A stretch of DNA of 64,000 nt from Bog-756 sp963841885 (lineage in GTDB: Bacteria > Actinomycetota > Acidimicrobiia > Acidimicrobiales > RAAP-2): NCBI GenBank assembly GCA_963841885.1, contig CAWJEK010000008.1, forward strand, positions 186,001-250,000, written 5' to 3'. Positions 25,780-34,627 of this stretch are shown here, piece after piece. A program made the position numbers and the translations under genes. Under the pieces are notes generated by a model that saw only the letters and a list, made by a program, of their open reading frames with translations, did not search any database and was not told the DNA's origin. Position 1 is the first letter of the stretch; every line of letters begins with the position of its first letter.

Positions 25780-26220
25780 ATGATCGAACGCGTGGTCGAA
25801 CAGTGGCACCGCCACCTCCGGGGCGACTTACCCGGAGGTCTGGACGTCCTCTTGGACGACGATGTCGTGTTCTACTCGCCGATCGTCTTCACGCCGCAGG
25901 TGGGCAAGGCCGTCACCAAGCTCTACCTCCGAGCGGCGGCGGTGGCCCTCCCGGGGGAGGTGCCCGAAGAAAAGGCTCCGGGCGGACCGGGCGCGGGAGG
26001 GGGTTTCCGCTACACGAAGCAGGTCCTGTCCGGCGACACCGCGGTCCTGGAGTTCGAGACCTCGGTCGACGGGAGGTACGTGAACGGCGTGGACATCATC
26101 CGATGCAACGACAGTGGGCGGATCGTGGAGTTCCGGGTCATGATCCGGCCGCTGCAGGCCGTCGAGGCGGTGCACCGTCAGATGGCCCGGACGTTGGAGG
26201 CCATGTCTACCGGGGACTGA
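25780..26220 (+). CDS. NTF2-like (SnoaL-type) domain protein
   Basis: A 146-residue protein with the NTF2-like pattern: VVEQWHRHLRGDLPGGLDVLLDDDVVFYSPIVF, then VLSGDTAVLEFETSV, GVDIIRCNDSGRIVEFRVMIRP and an amphipathic C-terminal helix. Actinobacteria carry many such single-domain proteins of unknown activity. The ATG at 25780 follows a GGACGGGGG region. No operon partner is evident. Confidence 0.72.
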   Translation: MIERVVEQWHRHLRGDLPGGLDVLLDDDVVFYSPIVFTPQVGKAVTKLYLRAAAVALPGEVPEEKAPGGPGAGGGFRYTKQVLSGDTAVLEFETSVDGRYVNGVDIIRCNDSGRIVEFRVMIRPLQAVEAVHRQMARTLEAMSTGD

Positions 26221-26269
26221 CCGATCGGGGCGAGCGGCTATCGGGCCGACGCGGTCCTACACTTCGGTC

Positions 26270-26626
26270 GTGCAGTTCTATGGCAATGGGGGTAACTCCT
26301 GGGTCGCCATCGTGGCGGTCCTGGCCGTCCTGGCCGTCAGGATGGTCTCGACCCAGCGACGCCGCCAGGGCGGCCGTCCCGGGGGCCCCGGCCCCTGGCC
26401 CGGCTCCGCACGTGGCTTCGCCTCGTCCACCCCTCCCTCGCCGGACCGGTCCGCCGGCCAACCGCAGGCGGCCCCGGGATTCACCGGCACCGCGGCCGGG
26501 TGGTTCGTCGATCCCTTCGCGCGCCACGAGCAGCGCTACTGGTCGGGCACGGCATGGACCGAGCACGTCCTCGACGGGGGGGCACCGTCGCTCGACCCAC
26601 CGCCTCCGCCGAGACCCGACCGCTGA
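26270..26626 (+). CDS. DUF2510 domain protein with N-terminal membrane segment
   Basis: A 118-residue protein. A hydrophobic helix lies near residues 10-24 (SWVAIVAVLAVLAVR). A Gly/Pro/Ser-rich linker follows, then a DUF2510 domain (GWFVDPFARHEQRYW and SGTAWTEHV), an actinobacterial motif usually found next to membrane anchors. Function is unknown. It converges with the GAP-family gene, with six bases between the stops. Confidence 0.75.
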   Translation: MQFYGNGGNSWVAIVAVLAVLAVRMVSTQRRRQGGRPGGPGPWPGSARGFASSTPPSPDRSAGQPQAAPGFTGTAAGWFVDPFARHEQRYWSGTAWTEHVLDGGAPSLDPPPPPRPDR

Positions 26627-26632
26627 GGCCGG

Positions 26633-27310
26633 TCAGGAGAGCAGCACGTACACGCTGCCGGCGATGAGCCAGACGCCGATGATTCCGGACAGCCCGACGA
26701 TGACCTGGTCGGTGTGGCCCGTGATCCACGCCCGCACCCGGCCCAGCAGCTCCTTGGTCGGCTCCGGCCGCACCCATGCATAGACCTCGGCGGCGAGGTA
26801 GGTCGCCGTCGACAACAGGCAGAACAGGATGAGGGCGAGCGAACTCTCGAAGGAGTTCAGCTCGGCGTCGACGATGATCGCCACCCCGGCCGCCACCAGG
26901 CCCCACGGCTGGACCAGTGGACCGAGGACGAAAGCGAACCAGGTCGACATGTTGTCCACGCCGGACTGCCACTTCGGCGGATCCTTGGGCTTCTTCGGTG
27001 CGCCCATGCGGCGGCCGCGCCGCACGGCGATGAGAAGGAGCCCGGTGCCGATGAGGATCTTGACGGCCAGGGCGGCGGTGGACGGTGCGGTGTTCGGCCG
27101 GGGCGGCTGGTCCTGGGTGGCGGCGAGGGTGATGGCCACCACGACCGCCAACGAGAGGATCCACCCACTGATGAAGGAGGCGGCCTTGGTGACCCCGCGC
27201 TCCGACGCCAGAACCAAGGCGAAGGCGGTGAAGGGAATGGGTTCGAAGGTGATGCCCAGGGCGATGACGACGAGGTTGAGGACGAGCATCAGCCCTGTCC
27301 GCCGGCCCAT
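26633..27310 (-). CDS. GAP family membrane protein (Sap/LysE-like)
   Basis: A 225-residue protein with about six hydrophobic segments. It begins LMLVLNLVVIALGITFEPIPFTAF and contains WILSLAVVVAITLAA, VKILIGTGLLLIAVRRG and a conserved AELNSFESSLALILFCLLST. This matches the GAP (GPL addressing protein) family, known from mycobacterial lipid export and related to LysE-type transporters. Export of a lipid or small molecule is only a guess. The ATG at 27310 is the last start before the hydrophobic core. Longer open sequence upstream looks non-coding. Confidence 0.75.
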   Translation of the reverse strand: MGRRTGLMLVLNLVVIALGITFEPIPFTAFALVLASERGVTKAASFISGWILSLAVVVAITLAATQDQPPRPNTAPSTAALAVKILIGTGLLLIAVRRGRRMGAPKKPKDPPKWQSGVDNMSTWFAFVLGPLVQPWGLVAAGVAIIVDAELNSFESSLALILFCLLSTATYLAAEVYAWVRPEPTKELLGRVRAWITGHTDQVIVGLSGIIGVWLIAGSVYVLLS

Positions 27311-27459
27311 CGGAGTGTGGTCATCGCTCCCGCCTGTCGTCCGATGTCCGGTGAGGTTAGACGTCGACGGGCGGCGGAACCCCTGACCGGGAGCGCAAGC
27401 GGAGCCGGGCCGACGGGAGGACCGTGCCGACGGGACGGCGGTGGGGTTACGGTGGCGCA

Positions 27460-27930
27460 ATGGTGGACCCGGTAAGCGTGACGACGGAGATAGGGGCGTC
27501 GGCGGAGTCGGTCTACGCGATGGTGGCCGACCTGCCGAGGATGGGTGAGTGGTCCCCCGAGAACGACGGGGCGTCCTGGCTGGGCGGCGTCACGAGCGCA
27601 GCTCCCGGCGCCCGGTTCAAAGGGGTGAACTCCACCGGCCGCCGGCGGTGGTCCACGGCGGGGACGGTGGTCGAGGCGGCCCCCGGCCGGGTCTTCTCGT
27701 TCCGCGTCACCGCCCTGCGCCTGAGGGTGGCCCTCTGGACCTACCGGTTCGAGCCCACAGCCTCGGGCTGTGCCGTCACCGAGACGTGGGACGACGAGCG
27801 GGGCGGGCTGGTGACCTGGCTGGGCAAGCTGGTGACCGGGGTCGGGGACCGGGGGGCGCACAACCGGTCGGGCATGGAGGAGACCCTGCGCAACCTCAAG
27901 GCGGCGGCCGAGGCCGACACCGGTACCTGA
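27460..27930 (+). CDS. SRPBCC (START/polyketide cyclase-like) family protein
   Basis: A 156-residue helix-grip protein: VSVTTEIGASAESVYAMVADLPRMGEWSPE, then GARFKGVNSTG, TVVEAAPGRVFSFRV, WTYRFEP and a final long helix GMEETLRNLKAAAEA. This is the usual layout of actinobacterial SRPBCC proteins, which bind hydrophobic ligands. The ligand is unknown. The ATG at 27460 starts just before the first strand. It converges with the amidase gene, six bases apart. Confidence 0.82.
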   Translation: MVDPVSVTTEIGASAESVYAMVADLPRMGEWSPENDGASWLGGVTSAAPGARFKGVNSTGRRRWSTAGTVVEAAPGRVFSFRVTALRLRVALWTYRFEPTASGCAVTETWDDERGGLVTWLGKLVTGVGDRGAHNRSGMEETLRNLKAAAEADTGT

Positions 27931-27936
27931 TCGGGC

Positions 27937-29412
27937 TCAGCCGCGGCCTGGTACCCGCCAACCGGGCCGCGGGAGGGCGGTGGTGGCCTCCACCACCGCC
28001 TCGACCCGGGCCGCGGCGCCCAGCAACATCCACTCCTCCCCCGGCCGGGCGATCATGGCCAGACCGACCGGCAGACCGTGGACGAGTCCCACCGGCACGC
28101 TCATCACCGGCCAACCGGCGATCGCCGCCGGGGTGGTGATCCAACTCGACACGGCCCCGGCGTGGCCGCCCAGCACCAGGTCGCTCTTCCACGCCGGACC
28201 GTAGGCCGCCGCCACCAGTACGTCGGCGTCGTCGAGGGCCGGTTCGAGACACGTGTCGACGGCCCACGCCACGTTCCGGGACCGAGCCCCGGCGTAGGCC
28301 TCTCCGGCCCGGCCACCGGTGCCGAGCGCCTGGACGAACAGCTCGTGGCCGAACCACGACAGCTCGACGTCGGCGTGTTCCCGCTCGTGGTCGACCACGT
28401 CGGACAGGGAGCGCACGCCGGGGCCCGGCCGGGTGGCCAGGTAGGCGCCGAGGTCGTCGACCAGTTCGGCCAGGAGGACGGCGAACTCGTCGTTGACCAC
28501 CTCGAGGTCGGGTGTGGCCACCTCACGGTCGACCACCGGCTCACCGGCCGCTCGCAGCGCCGCCACCACCGCGGAGACCAGGGTGTCGGTCGGAGGATGG
28601 CCCGTCAGCCACGTGCTGGCGGCGACCATCCGGGGTGCTGTCCGGTCGAGGTCGACGGGCTCCACGTCGGCCAGGACCGCGAAGAGCCGGGCCACATCGG
28701 CGACGCGGCGTCCGATCGGGCCGGGACTGTCCTGGCTGGCGCTGATCGGCACGATCCCACCGGTCGGGACGGCGCCGACGGTCGGCTTCAGTCCCACCAC
28801 TCCGTTGAGGGATGCGGGGCACACGATGGAGCCGTCCGTCTCCGTGCCGACGGCGAGGGGAGCGAGGCCGGCGGCGACGGCCGCGCCGGATCCGGACGAC
28901 GAACCGCCGGCGCTGCGGTCGAGGGCCCACGGGTTACCGACGAGTCCCCCGGTGGCGGACCATCCGCTGGTCGAGCGCTCGGAGCGGATGTTCGCCCACT
29001 CGGACAGATTGGTACTGCCCAGCACCACCGCCCCGGCGTCCCGTAACCGGGTGACGAGAGGAGCATCGCTCGCCGGTCGTCCGAGGAGGGACGTCGACCC
29101 CGCGGCACCGGGCAGCCCGGTGACCTCGATGTTGTCCTTGATCAGTACAGGCACGCCGTGGAGCGGGCCGCGCAGTTCCCCCCGGGCGCGCTCGAGATCC
29201 CGTTCGGCCGCCACCCGCCGGGCGTCGTCGGCGAGCGCGGCCACGGCCCGGAGTCCGATCGGGCCCGAAGGATCGTCGATGGCGGCAATGCGTTCGAGGA
29301 GCACATCGACGGTGCCGGCGCTGGTCCGGCTTCCGTCGGCGAGACCGGTGAGCAGGTCGTCGACACCGAGGTAGCCGGTGCCCTCCGTGGAGGGGTGGGG
29401 ATCGCTGGGCAT
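27937..29412 (-). CDS. Amidase signature family hydrolase
   Basis: An amidase of 491 residues with the full Ser-cisSer-Lys triad: Lys92 in VLIKDNIE, Ser171 in SAGGSSSGSGAAVA and nucleophile Ser195 in TETDGSIVCPA. The sequence GPLHGVPVLIKDN and the Gly/Ser-rich stretch are diagnostic. It may hydrolyse an amide, or it may be GatA-like. The absence of gatB and gatC neighbours and the variable C-terminal part favour a catabolic amidase. The ATG at 29412 gives a normal N-terminus. The frame remains open upstream but lacks domain sequence. Confidence 0.9.
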   Translation of the reverse strand: MPSDPHPSTEGTGYLGVDDLLTGLADGSRTSAGTVDVLLERIAAIDDPSGPIGLRAVAALADDARRVAAERDLERARGELRGPLHGVPVLIKDNIEVTGLPGAAGSTSLLGRPASDAPLVTRLRDAGAVVLGSTNLSEWANIRSERSTSGWSATGGLVGNPWALDRSAGGSSSGSGAAVAAGLAPLAVGTETDGSIVCPASLNGVVGLKPTVGAVPTGGIVPISASQDSPGPIGRRVADVARLFAVLADVEPVDLDRTAPRMVAASTWLTGHPPTDTLVSAVVAALRAAGEPVVDREVATPDLEVVNDEFAVLLAELVDDLGAYLATRPGPGVRSLSDVVDHEREHADVELSWFGHELFVQALGTGGRAGEAYAGARSRNVAWAVDTCLEPALDDADVLVAAAYGPAWKSDLVLGGHAGAVSSWITTPAAIAGWPVMSVPVGLVHGLPVGLAMIARPGEEWMLLGAAARVEAVVEATTALPRPGWRVPGRG

Positions 29413-29548
29413 GCGAGCAGGGTAGACAACCGCCGGACCGACGGACAGGGGTGGACCTGACGCCGGGCGACGGCACCGGGCAGACTGCAGTCCGCCAGCG
29501 GCCGGCACCGGTCGGCGGCGGAACGGATCCGGAGCGGAGGAGTTCACG

Positions 29549-30877
29549 GTGGAGCAGGGGTTGGACACGGACGTTCTGGTGGTGGTGTCCGCCTGCGTGG
29601 TGGTTTGGACCCTCGTCTCGGGTCTCGTCGGACGTTGGTCGATCAGCGCTCCCATCGCCTTCGTCGCCCTCGGACTCCTGGTGACGCACGGACCCGTGCA
29701 CCTGATCACGCTCAACCCCCACTCGTCGACCATCCTGTCCCTAGCCGAGGTGACGCTGGCCCTGGTGCTGTTCACCGACGCGTCCCGCGTCAACGTCCGC
29801 CAGCTGCGCCAGGACATCGGGCTGCCGTTGCGGCTGCTCGCCATCGGACTTCCCCTCACCATCGGGTTCGGCACCGCGGCGGCATTCGGGGTGCTGCCCG
29901 GCGTGGGCATCTGGGTGGCCGCCACGGTCGGGGCCATCGTGGCCCCCACGGACGCCGCCCTCGGGGCGCCGATCATGGAGGACCCCCGGATACCCGGCCG
30001 GATCCGACGGTTGCTCAACGTGGAGAGCGGGCTCAACGACGGCATCGCCACCCCGTTCGTCAATCTGTTCCTGGTCGGGGCCATCTCGACGGAGACCGCC
30101 CATGTCGCCGAGCTGGGTCGGGCGGTGCGCGAGCTGGCGGTCGGTGCCGGCGTGGGGGTCGGCATCGGACTGGTCGGTGGGTGGCTACTGGTCCGGGCCA
30201 TCCGGGCGGGGTGGAGCACGCCGGGATTCCAACCACTGGCCGCCCTCGCCCTCGCCTTCCTGGCCTACGGCGGGTCACTCCAGTTGGACGGCAACGGTTT
30301 CGTGGCCGCCTTCGTGGCCGGTATGTGTTTCGGCAGCGTGGTGCGGGAGAACCTCGAGGAGATCGTGCTGTTCGCCGAACGGGCGGGAGGCCTGTTGGGC
30401 CTACTGGTGTGGCTCCTCTTCGGTGCCGTCATGGTGGTGCCCGGATTCGAGGCCGCCCCCTGGCAGGACTACGTCTACGCCGTTCTAGCGCTGACCGTGC
30501 TGCGGATGGTGCCCGTCGCCCTCTCCCTGATCGGCTCGGGGCTCGACCGGGCGACGGTGGCCCTGGTCGGGTGGTTCGGCCCGCGGGGTCTGGCCTCGGT
30601 GGTGTTCGGCCTCATCGCCTATGACTCGTTGGACCACCAGGCCGCCCACGACGTGCTCGGACTCGTGGTGGTCACCGTCACCATGAGCGTTCTGCTCCAC
30701 GGCCTGACGGCCGGCCCACTGGCCGCCCGGTACGGCGCTTTCGCCGCCGGCCTCCTCCACCACAAGCCCGAGCACGCCGGGACCGCCCCGTTCCGGACAC
30801 GACCCGACCTCGAGTTCCGAAGGGCGGGAGGGTCGGTCGTCCCTCCCGATCCCGGGGGCGGCGCCGGCACCGTGTGA
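29549..30877 (+). CDS. Cation/proton antiporter, CPA1/NhaP-like
   Basis: A membrane antiporter of 442 residues with about 12 hydrophobic segments. Ion-path motifs are VAPTDAALGAP near residue 131 and NVESGLNDGIATP near 155, where the NDG Asp is the likely ion-binding residue. FGPRGLASVVFGLI near the C-terminus is also typical of CPA1 exchangers. A 40-residue hydrophilic tail follows. The GTG at 29549 has GGAGGAG upstream. It probably exchanges sodium or potassium for protons in pH or salt control. Confidence 0.88.
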   Translation: MEQGLDTDVLVVVSACVVVWTLVSGLVGRWSISAPIAFVALGLLVTHGPVHLITLNPHSSTILSLAEVTLALVLFTDASRVNVRQLRQDIGLPLRLLAIGLPLTIGFGTAAAFGVLPGVGIWVAATVGAIVAPTDAALGAPIMEDPRIPGRIRRLLNVESGLNDGIATPFVNLFLVGAISTETAHVAELGRAVRELAVGAGVGVGIGLVGGWLLVRAIRAGWSTPGFQPLAALALAFLAYGGSLQLDGNGFVAAFVAGMCFGSVVRENLEEIVLFAERAGGLLGLLVWLLFGAVMVVPGFEAAPWQDYVYAVLALTVLRMVPVALSLIGSGLDRATVALVGWFGPRGLASVVFGLIAYDSLDHQAAHDVLGLVVVTVTMSVLLHGLTAGPLAARYGAFAAGLLHHKPEHAGTAPFRTRPDLEFRRAGGSVVPPDPGGGAGTV

Positions 30878-30960
30878 CCGTGGGGTCGTTGCGACGGAGC
30901 CAGGGTGGGGTCCCGCCCGTGGTCGGGTTCGCCGGGGTCCCCAGATGGATTGGTTGGCGA

Positions 30961-30987
30961 CCCCGGAGTCCGGTGATTGCTCCGGGG
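30961..30987. terminator. Hairpin between the antiporter gene and tRNA-Gly
   Basis: CCCCGGAG at 30961-30968 pairs perfectly with CTCCGGGG at 30980-30987 around an 11-base loop. It lies 84 bases after the antiporter stop (plus strand) and downstream of the tRNA (minus strand). It could end either transcript. Confidence 0.5.
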
Positions 30988-31136
30988 CCACCCGGCTGGT
31001 TCTGCCCGTGCTACGTCGAGTAGAGGTTCGGGGTGTCGAAGAACGTTTCGAGCTGGCTCTCGTCGGCGCACTCAGAGCACTCGCCTCGGACGGAGTTCGC
31101 TTCGCAGAGCGATCCGGACGCCCCGGCCGGAGGCAG

Positions 31137-31207
31137 AGCGGGTGACGGGAATCGAACCCGCGTGTCCAGCTTGGGAAGCTGGCGCTCTACCATTGAGCTA
31201 CACCCGC
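31137..31207 (-). tRNA. tRNA-Gly (CCC anticodon)
   Basis: The complement folds as a standard 71-base tRNA. The acceptor stem is GCGGGTG with CACCCGC, the D arm is GCTC-AATGGTA-GAGC, the anticodon stem is CCAGC with GCTGG around the loop TTCCCAA (anticodon CCC), and the T arm is GCGGG-TTCGATT-CCCGT. The discriminator base is U. CCA is not encoded. It reads GGG glycine codons, which are common in this genome's base composition. Confidence 0.95.
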
Positions 31208-31238
31208 GATGAGGAGAACACACTATCGTCTGTCGGGC

Positions 31239-31802
31239 ATGGTTCTCTCAGACCGCTCAATACGCGAGGCGCTCGCCGCCGGCCACATCTCGATCGACCC
31301 CCTGGACGAGTCCTGCATCCAGCCGTCGTCCGTCGATCTCCACGTGGACCGTTACTTCCGTCTCTTCCGCAACCACACCAGCCGGGTCATCGACGTCCGC
31401 GAGGACCAGGAGGACCTGACCGAGCTGGTCGACGTGGGGGAGGAACCGCTGATCCTCCATCCGGGGGAGTTCGTGCTCGGATCCACGGTGGAGAAGGTCA
31501 CGCTCCCCGACAACCTGGTGGCCCGCCTCGAGGGCAAGTCCTCGCTCGGCCGACTGGGTCTCCTCATCCACTCGACGGCCGGTTTCGTCGACGCCGGCTG
31601 GGACGGGCACCTCACCCTCGAACTCTCCAACGTGGCCAACCTGCCGATCACCGTCTACCCCAGCATGAAGATCGGCCAGATCAGCTTCCTCGAGATGACG
31701 ACCTCGGCCGAGCATCCGTACGGCTCCGACGGTCTGAAGTCGAAATACCAGGGCCAGTGGGGCCCGACCCCCAGCCGCTACGCGGACAACTTCCGCGCCT
31801 GA
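31239..31802 (+). CDS. dcd: dCTP deaminase
   Basis: A 187-residue enzyme of the dCTP deaminase/dUTPase fold. MVLSDRSIREALAAGHISIDP begins the family. CIQPSSVDLHVDRYFRLF, LARLEGKSSLGRLGLLIHSTAGFVDAGWDG and the catalytic Glu128 in LTLELSN follow. The C-terminal GSDGLKSKYQGQ covers the active site. It supplies dUMP or dUTP for thymidylate synthesis. Actinobacterial members can be bifunctional and make dUMP directly, which is possible here but not shown. The ATG at 31239 lies just downstream of the divergent tRNA gene. Confidence 0.94.
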   Translation: MVLSDRSIREALAAGHISIDPLDESCIQPSSVDLHVDRYFRLFRNHTSRVIDVREDQEDLTELVDVGEEPLILHPGEFVLGSTVEKVTLPDNLVARLEGKSSLGRLGLLIHSTAGFVDAGWDGHLTLELSNVANLPITVYPSMKIGQISFLEMTTSAEHPYGSDGLKSKYQGQWGPTPSRYADNFRA

Positions 31803-31840
31803 GCGCCGACTTTCCGGGGTGGGACCGCCCCCACTAACGT

Positions 31841-31858
31841 AGTTACCCGTCAGTAACT
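31841..31858. promoter_or_regulatory. TTAC...GTAA palindrome upstream of etfD
   Basis: AGTTAC at 31841 and GTAACT at 31853 form a perfect 6-base inverted repeat with a 6-base centre. It ends 16 bases before the GTG of the EtfD-like gene and just before its ribosome site. Size and symmetry suit a TetR- or GntR-type repressor of fatty acid metabolism. The regulator's identity is inference. Confidence 0.55.
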
Positions 31859-31874
31859 CCTAGGAGGATCCGCA

Positions 31875-33980
31875 GTGGCTGTCAGAATCAGCATCGGGCT
31901 CGTCATCACGGTCGTGATGCTCGCCATCGCGGGACGTCGGTTCTTCTGGCTCGGTCGGCTCGTCACCGCCGGGCAGCCCGCCGTGCCCAGTCGGGCCAAG
32001 GACATCCCCAAGCGCCTCAAGGCCGAGCTCGTCGAGGTCGCCGGCCAGAAGAAGCTGTTGCAGTGGTCGGTGCCCGGCACGGCCCACTTCTTCACCATGT
32101 GGGGCTTCACCATCCTGATCCTCACCATCATCGAGGCGTTCGGCTGCCTCTTCCAGCGCGACTTCCACATCCCGATCATCGGGCGGTGGGAGGTCATCGG
32201 CTTCCTCGAGGACTTCTTCGCCGTGGCCGTGCTGCTCTCACTGGCCACGTTCGTCGTCATCCGGGTCAAGCACTCGCCCAAGCGGGAGAACCGGCGCTCG
32301 CGGTTCTTCGGCTCGCACACCGGCGCGGCCTGGCTGGTGCTCCTGGCCATCTCGGGCGTCATCATCTCCCTCCTGCTGTACCGGGCCGCCCAGGTCAACA
32401 CGGGCAACTTCCCCTACGGCTGGGGGGCATTCGCCTCGCACGGCATCGCCAAGCTGCTGCACCCCCTCGGCACCGGCGTCAACAGCGTCATCGAGACCAC
32501 CGCGCTGCTGGTGAACATCGCCATCATCATGGGTTTCCTGGTCTTCGTGGCCTACTCCAAGCACCTGCACATCTTCCTGGCGCCCATCAACGTGGCCACC
32601 TCCCGCCGGCCCCGCGCGCTGGGTGCTCTCGCCTCCACCCCGGACATGTCGATGGAGGACGTCGGCGACGAGGACGAGGTCGTGTTCGGGGCCGGTCGCA
32701 TCGAGGACTTCTCCTGGAAGCAGCTGCTGGACATGGCCACCTGCACCGAGTGCGGCCGCTGCCAGTCGCAGTGCCCGGCCTGGAACACGGGTAAGCCCCT
32801 GTCGCCGAAGCTCCTGATCATGGACCTGCGCGACAACATGTTCGCCAACGCCGACCGGATCATGAAGCGCAACCGCGCCGCCGGCGTCGAGGTCGAGGAC
32901 CTCGTCCCCAACGTCATCGATCCCGACGTGCTGTGGTCGTGCACCACCTGTGGAGCCTGCGTGGAGCAGTGCCCGGTGGACATCGAGCACATCGACACCA
33001 TCGTGGACATGCGCCGGTACCAGGTCCTGATGGAGTCGGAGTTCCCGACGGAGGCCGGTCTAATGCTCCGCAACGTCGAGAACCAGGGTGACCCGTGGGG
33101 CCTCGGCGGCGCCAAGCGGACCGATTGGATCGAGTCGCTCGACTTCGATGTCCCGGTGATCAGCGGGACCATCCCCGATGACATCGAGTACCTGTACTGG
33201 GTGGGATGTGCCGGTGCCCTCGACGAGCGGGCCCGCAAGGGCGCCCAGGCCACCGCCCGGATGCTGCACCGGGCCGGAGTCAGCTTCGGCATCCTCGGCC
33301 CGAAGGAGTCGTGTACCGGCGACCCGGCGCGACGCCTGGGCAACGAGTACCTGTATCAGGAGCAGGCGATGAAGAACATCGAGACCCTCACCGACGCGGG
33401 GGTCAAGAAGGTCATCGCCACCTGCCCGCACTGCTTCAACTCACTGGCCAACGAGTACCCGGCCCTGGGTGGCAACTTCGAGGTGATCCACCACAGTCAA
33501 CTCCTCGACCATCTGGTCCAGGCGGGCAAGCTCACGCCCGGAGGCGGCTACCAGGGCTCGGTCACCTACCACGACCCCTGCTACCTGGGTCGGCACAACC
33601 GGGTGTTCGACGAGCCCCGCTCGGTCATCGACGCCATCCCCGGGGCGAAGCAGATCGAGATGAAGCGGTGCCGGGAGCGCGGCTTCTGCTGTGGCGCCGG
33701 CGGGGCCCGCATGTGGCTCGAGGAGAACATCGGCACCCGCGTGAACATGGAGCGGACCAACGAGGCCATCGGGACCGGTGCCGACGTGGTCTCCACCGCC
33801 TGCCCGTACTGCATGATCATGCTGGACGATGCCGTCCGGGCCAACGCCAAGGAGGACGACGTGCGGGTCCTCGATCTGTCGCAGCTCCTCGAGGAGTCGA
33901 TGGGGAGCGAGACAGTGCCCGTGGGCGCCCCGGCTCCGCCGGCCGAAGCGTCCCCCGAGGAGCTTCCGACCCAGGAGTGA
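31875..33980 (+). CDS. etfD: EtfD-like membrane iron-sulfur oxidoreductase (heterodisulfide reductase-related)
   Basis: A 701-residue protein. The N-terminal 230 residues hold about five membrane helices and conserved His residues (His71, His189, His196, His230) that could bind haem. Two 4Fe-4S motifs follow, CTECGRCQSQC at 290-300 and CTTCGACVEQC at 356-366. The C-terminal half has two CCG-type domains with ESCTGDPARRLG, CPHCFNSL, HDPCYLGRHN, FCCGAGG and CPYCMIML. The architecture matches mycobacterial EtfD (Rv0338c), which passes electrons from acyl-CoA dehydrogenases through EtfAB to the respiratory chain. The GTG at 31875 follows GGAGGATCC. No etfAB lies in this window. Confidence 0.88.
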   Translation: MAVRISIGLVITVVMLAIAGRRFFWLGRLVTAGQPAVPSRAKDIPKRLKAELVEVAGQKKLLQWSVPGTAHFFTMWGFTILILTIIEAFGCLFQRDFHIPIIGRWEVIGFLEDFFAVAVLLSLATFVVIRVKHSPKRENRRSRFFGSHTGAAWLVLLAISGVIISLLLYRAAQVNTGNFPYGWGAFASHGIAKLLHPLGTGVNSVIETTALLVNIAIIMGFLVFVAYSKHLHIFLAPINVATSRRPRALGALASTPDMSMEDVGDEDEVVFGAGRIEDFSWKQLLDMATCTECGRCQSQCPAWNTGKPLSPKLLIMDLRDNMFANADRIMKRNRAAGVEVEDLVPNVIDPDVLWSCTTCGACVEQCPVDIEHIDTIVDMRRYQVLMESEFPTEAGLMLRNVENQGDPWGLGGAKRTDWIESLDFDVPVISGTIPDDIEYLYWVGCAGALDERARKGAQATARMLHRAGVSFGILGPKESCTGDPARRLGNEYLYQEQAMKNIETLTDAGVKKVIATCPHCFNSLANEYPALGGNFEVIHHSQLLDHLVQAGKLTPGGGYQGSVTYHDPCYLGRHNRVFDEPRSVIDAIPGAKQIEMKRCRERGFCCGAGGARMWLEENIGTRVNMERTNEAIGTGADVVSTACPYCMIMLDDAVRANAKEDDVRVLDLSQLLEESMGSETVPVGAPAPPAEASPEELPTQE

Positions 33981-34476
33981 GAGCCGCCGGTTCCGGCGTG
34001 GAAGGCCTGGCGTCGAACCGCGGGTCGTAGGGGCGGGCGCGCGCCCGACGAGTCAGCCGAAGGCTTTGCGCGTCGGCCTCGCGGAACCGGGTCGCGAGAG
34101 CCGACAGCAACTTGCGGGCGATCGTGGGGACCGACTCGAGCAGCCCGTTGAACTGACGCTGGGACATGACCAGCACATCCATTTCCGTCTCGCTGGTGAC
34201 CGAGGCCGATCGTGGCCGGCGGTCGAGCAGGGCCAACTCGCCGAAGTGGCTGCCGGGGCCGAGGGTGGCGACCTTCCGGCCGTTCCGGGTCACCTTGGCC
34301 TGGCCGTCGACGATGATGAAGAACTCCTGCCCGATCCGACCTTCCTCGACCAGGACCTTGCCGGCGGGCACCTCCACCGAGTCGAGTGACGACCGGATCT
34401 TGCGGAGTTCGGAACCGCTGCAGCCCGAGAAGAGCCAGATGCTCTTGAGATCGGTCGCCTTCGCCGCGTTCGCCAT
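33817..34476 (-). CDS. Cyclic nucleotide-binding domain protein, with a suspect C-terminal extension over etfD
   Basis: Residues 1-135 are a cyclic nucleotide-binding domain: IWLFSGCSGSELRKI, VPAGKVLVEEGRIGQEFFIIVDG, LGPGSHFGELALLDRRPRSASV (the phosphate-binding cassette) and a final helix ending RFREADA. No DNA-binding domain follows. The frame then continues for about 80 Arg/Pro-rich residues, the last part antisense to the 3' end of etfD. A one-base change near 34068 would end the protein as READAKAFG with a stop at 34053-34055, the usual length for this group. The tail is therefore probably artefactual. The protein may sense cAMP or act with a partner. Confidence 0.75.
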   Translation of the reverse strand: MANAAKATDLKSIWLFSGCSGSELRKIRSSLDSVEVPAGKVLVEEGRIGQEFFIIVDGQAKVTRNGRKVATLGPGSHFGELALLDRRPRSASVTSETEMDVLVMSQRQFNGLLESVPTIARKLLSALATRFREADAQSLRLTRRARARPYDPRFDARPSTPEPAALTPGSEAPRGTLRPAEPGRPRALSRSPSTPRGAATDRGPARRPPWRWPGRHRPA

Positions 34477-34627
34477 GCCCAGAGGCTAGCGGCGGGCGGG
34501 GTGGCGATGTCGGACGGATGACGGCCCCGCTCCGGTCGGAGGAGGCCGTCGGAGGCCCGCTGCTACCATCGGCGCTCTCTCCGGGCCGGATGGTCGATCC
34601 TGCCGGTGTCGAGGACGCGAGGGACGG

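Noticed and set aside
31011..31223. A 70-codon protein gene on the minus strand containing MVERQLPKLDTRV
   Set aside because: Its start and first half lie inside the tRNA-Gly gene. This peptide is a known artefact of translating tRNA.
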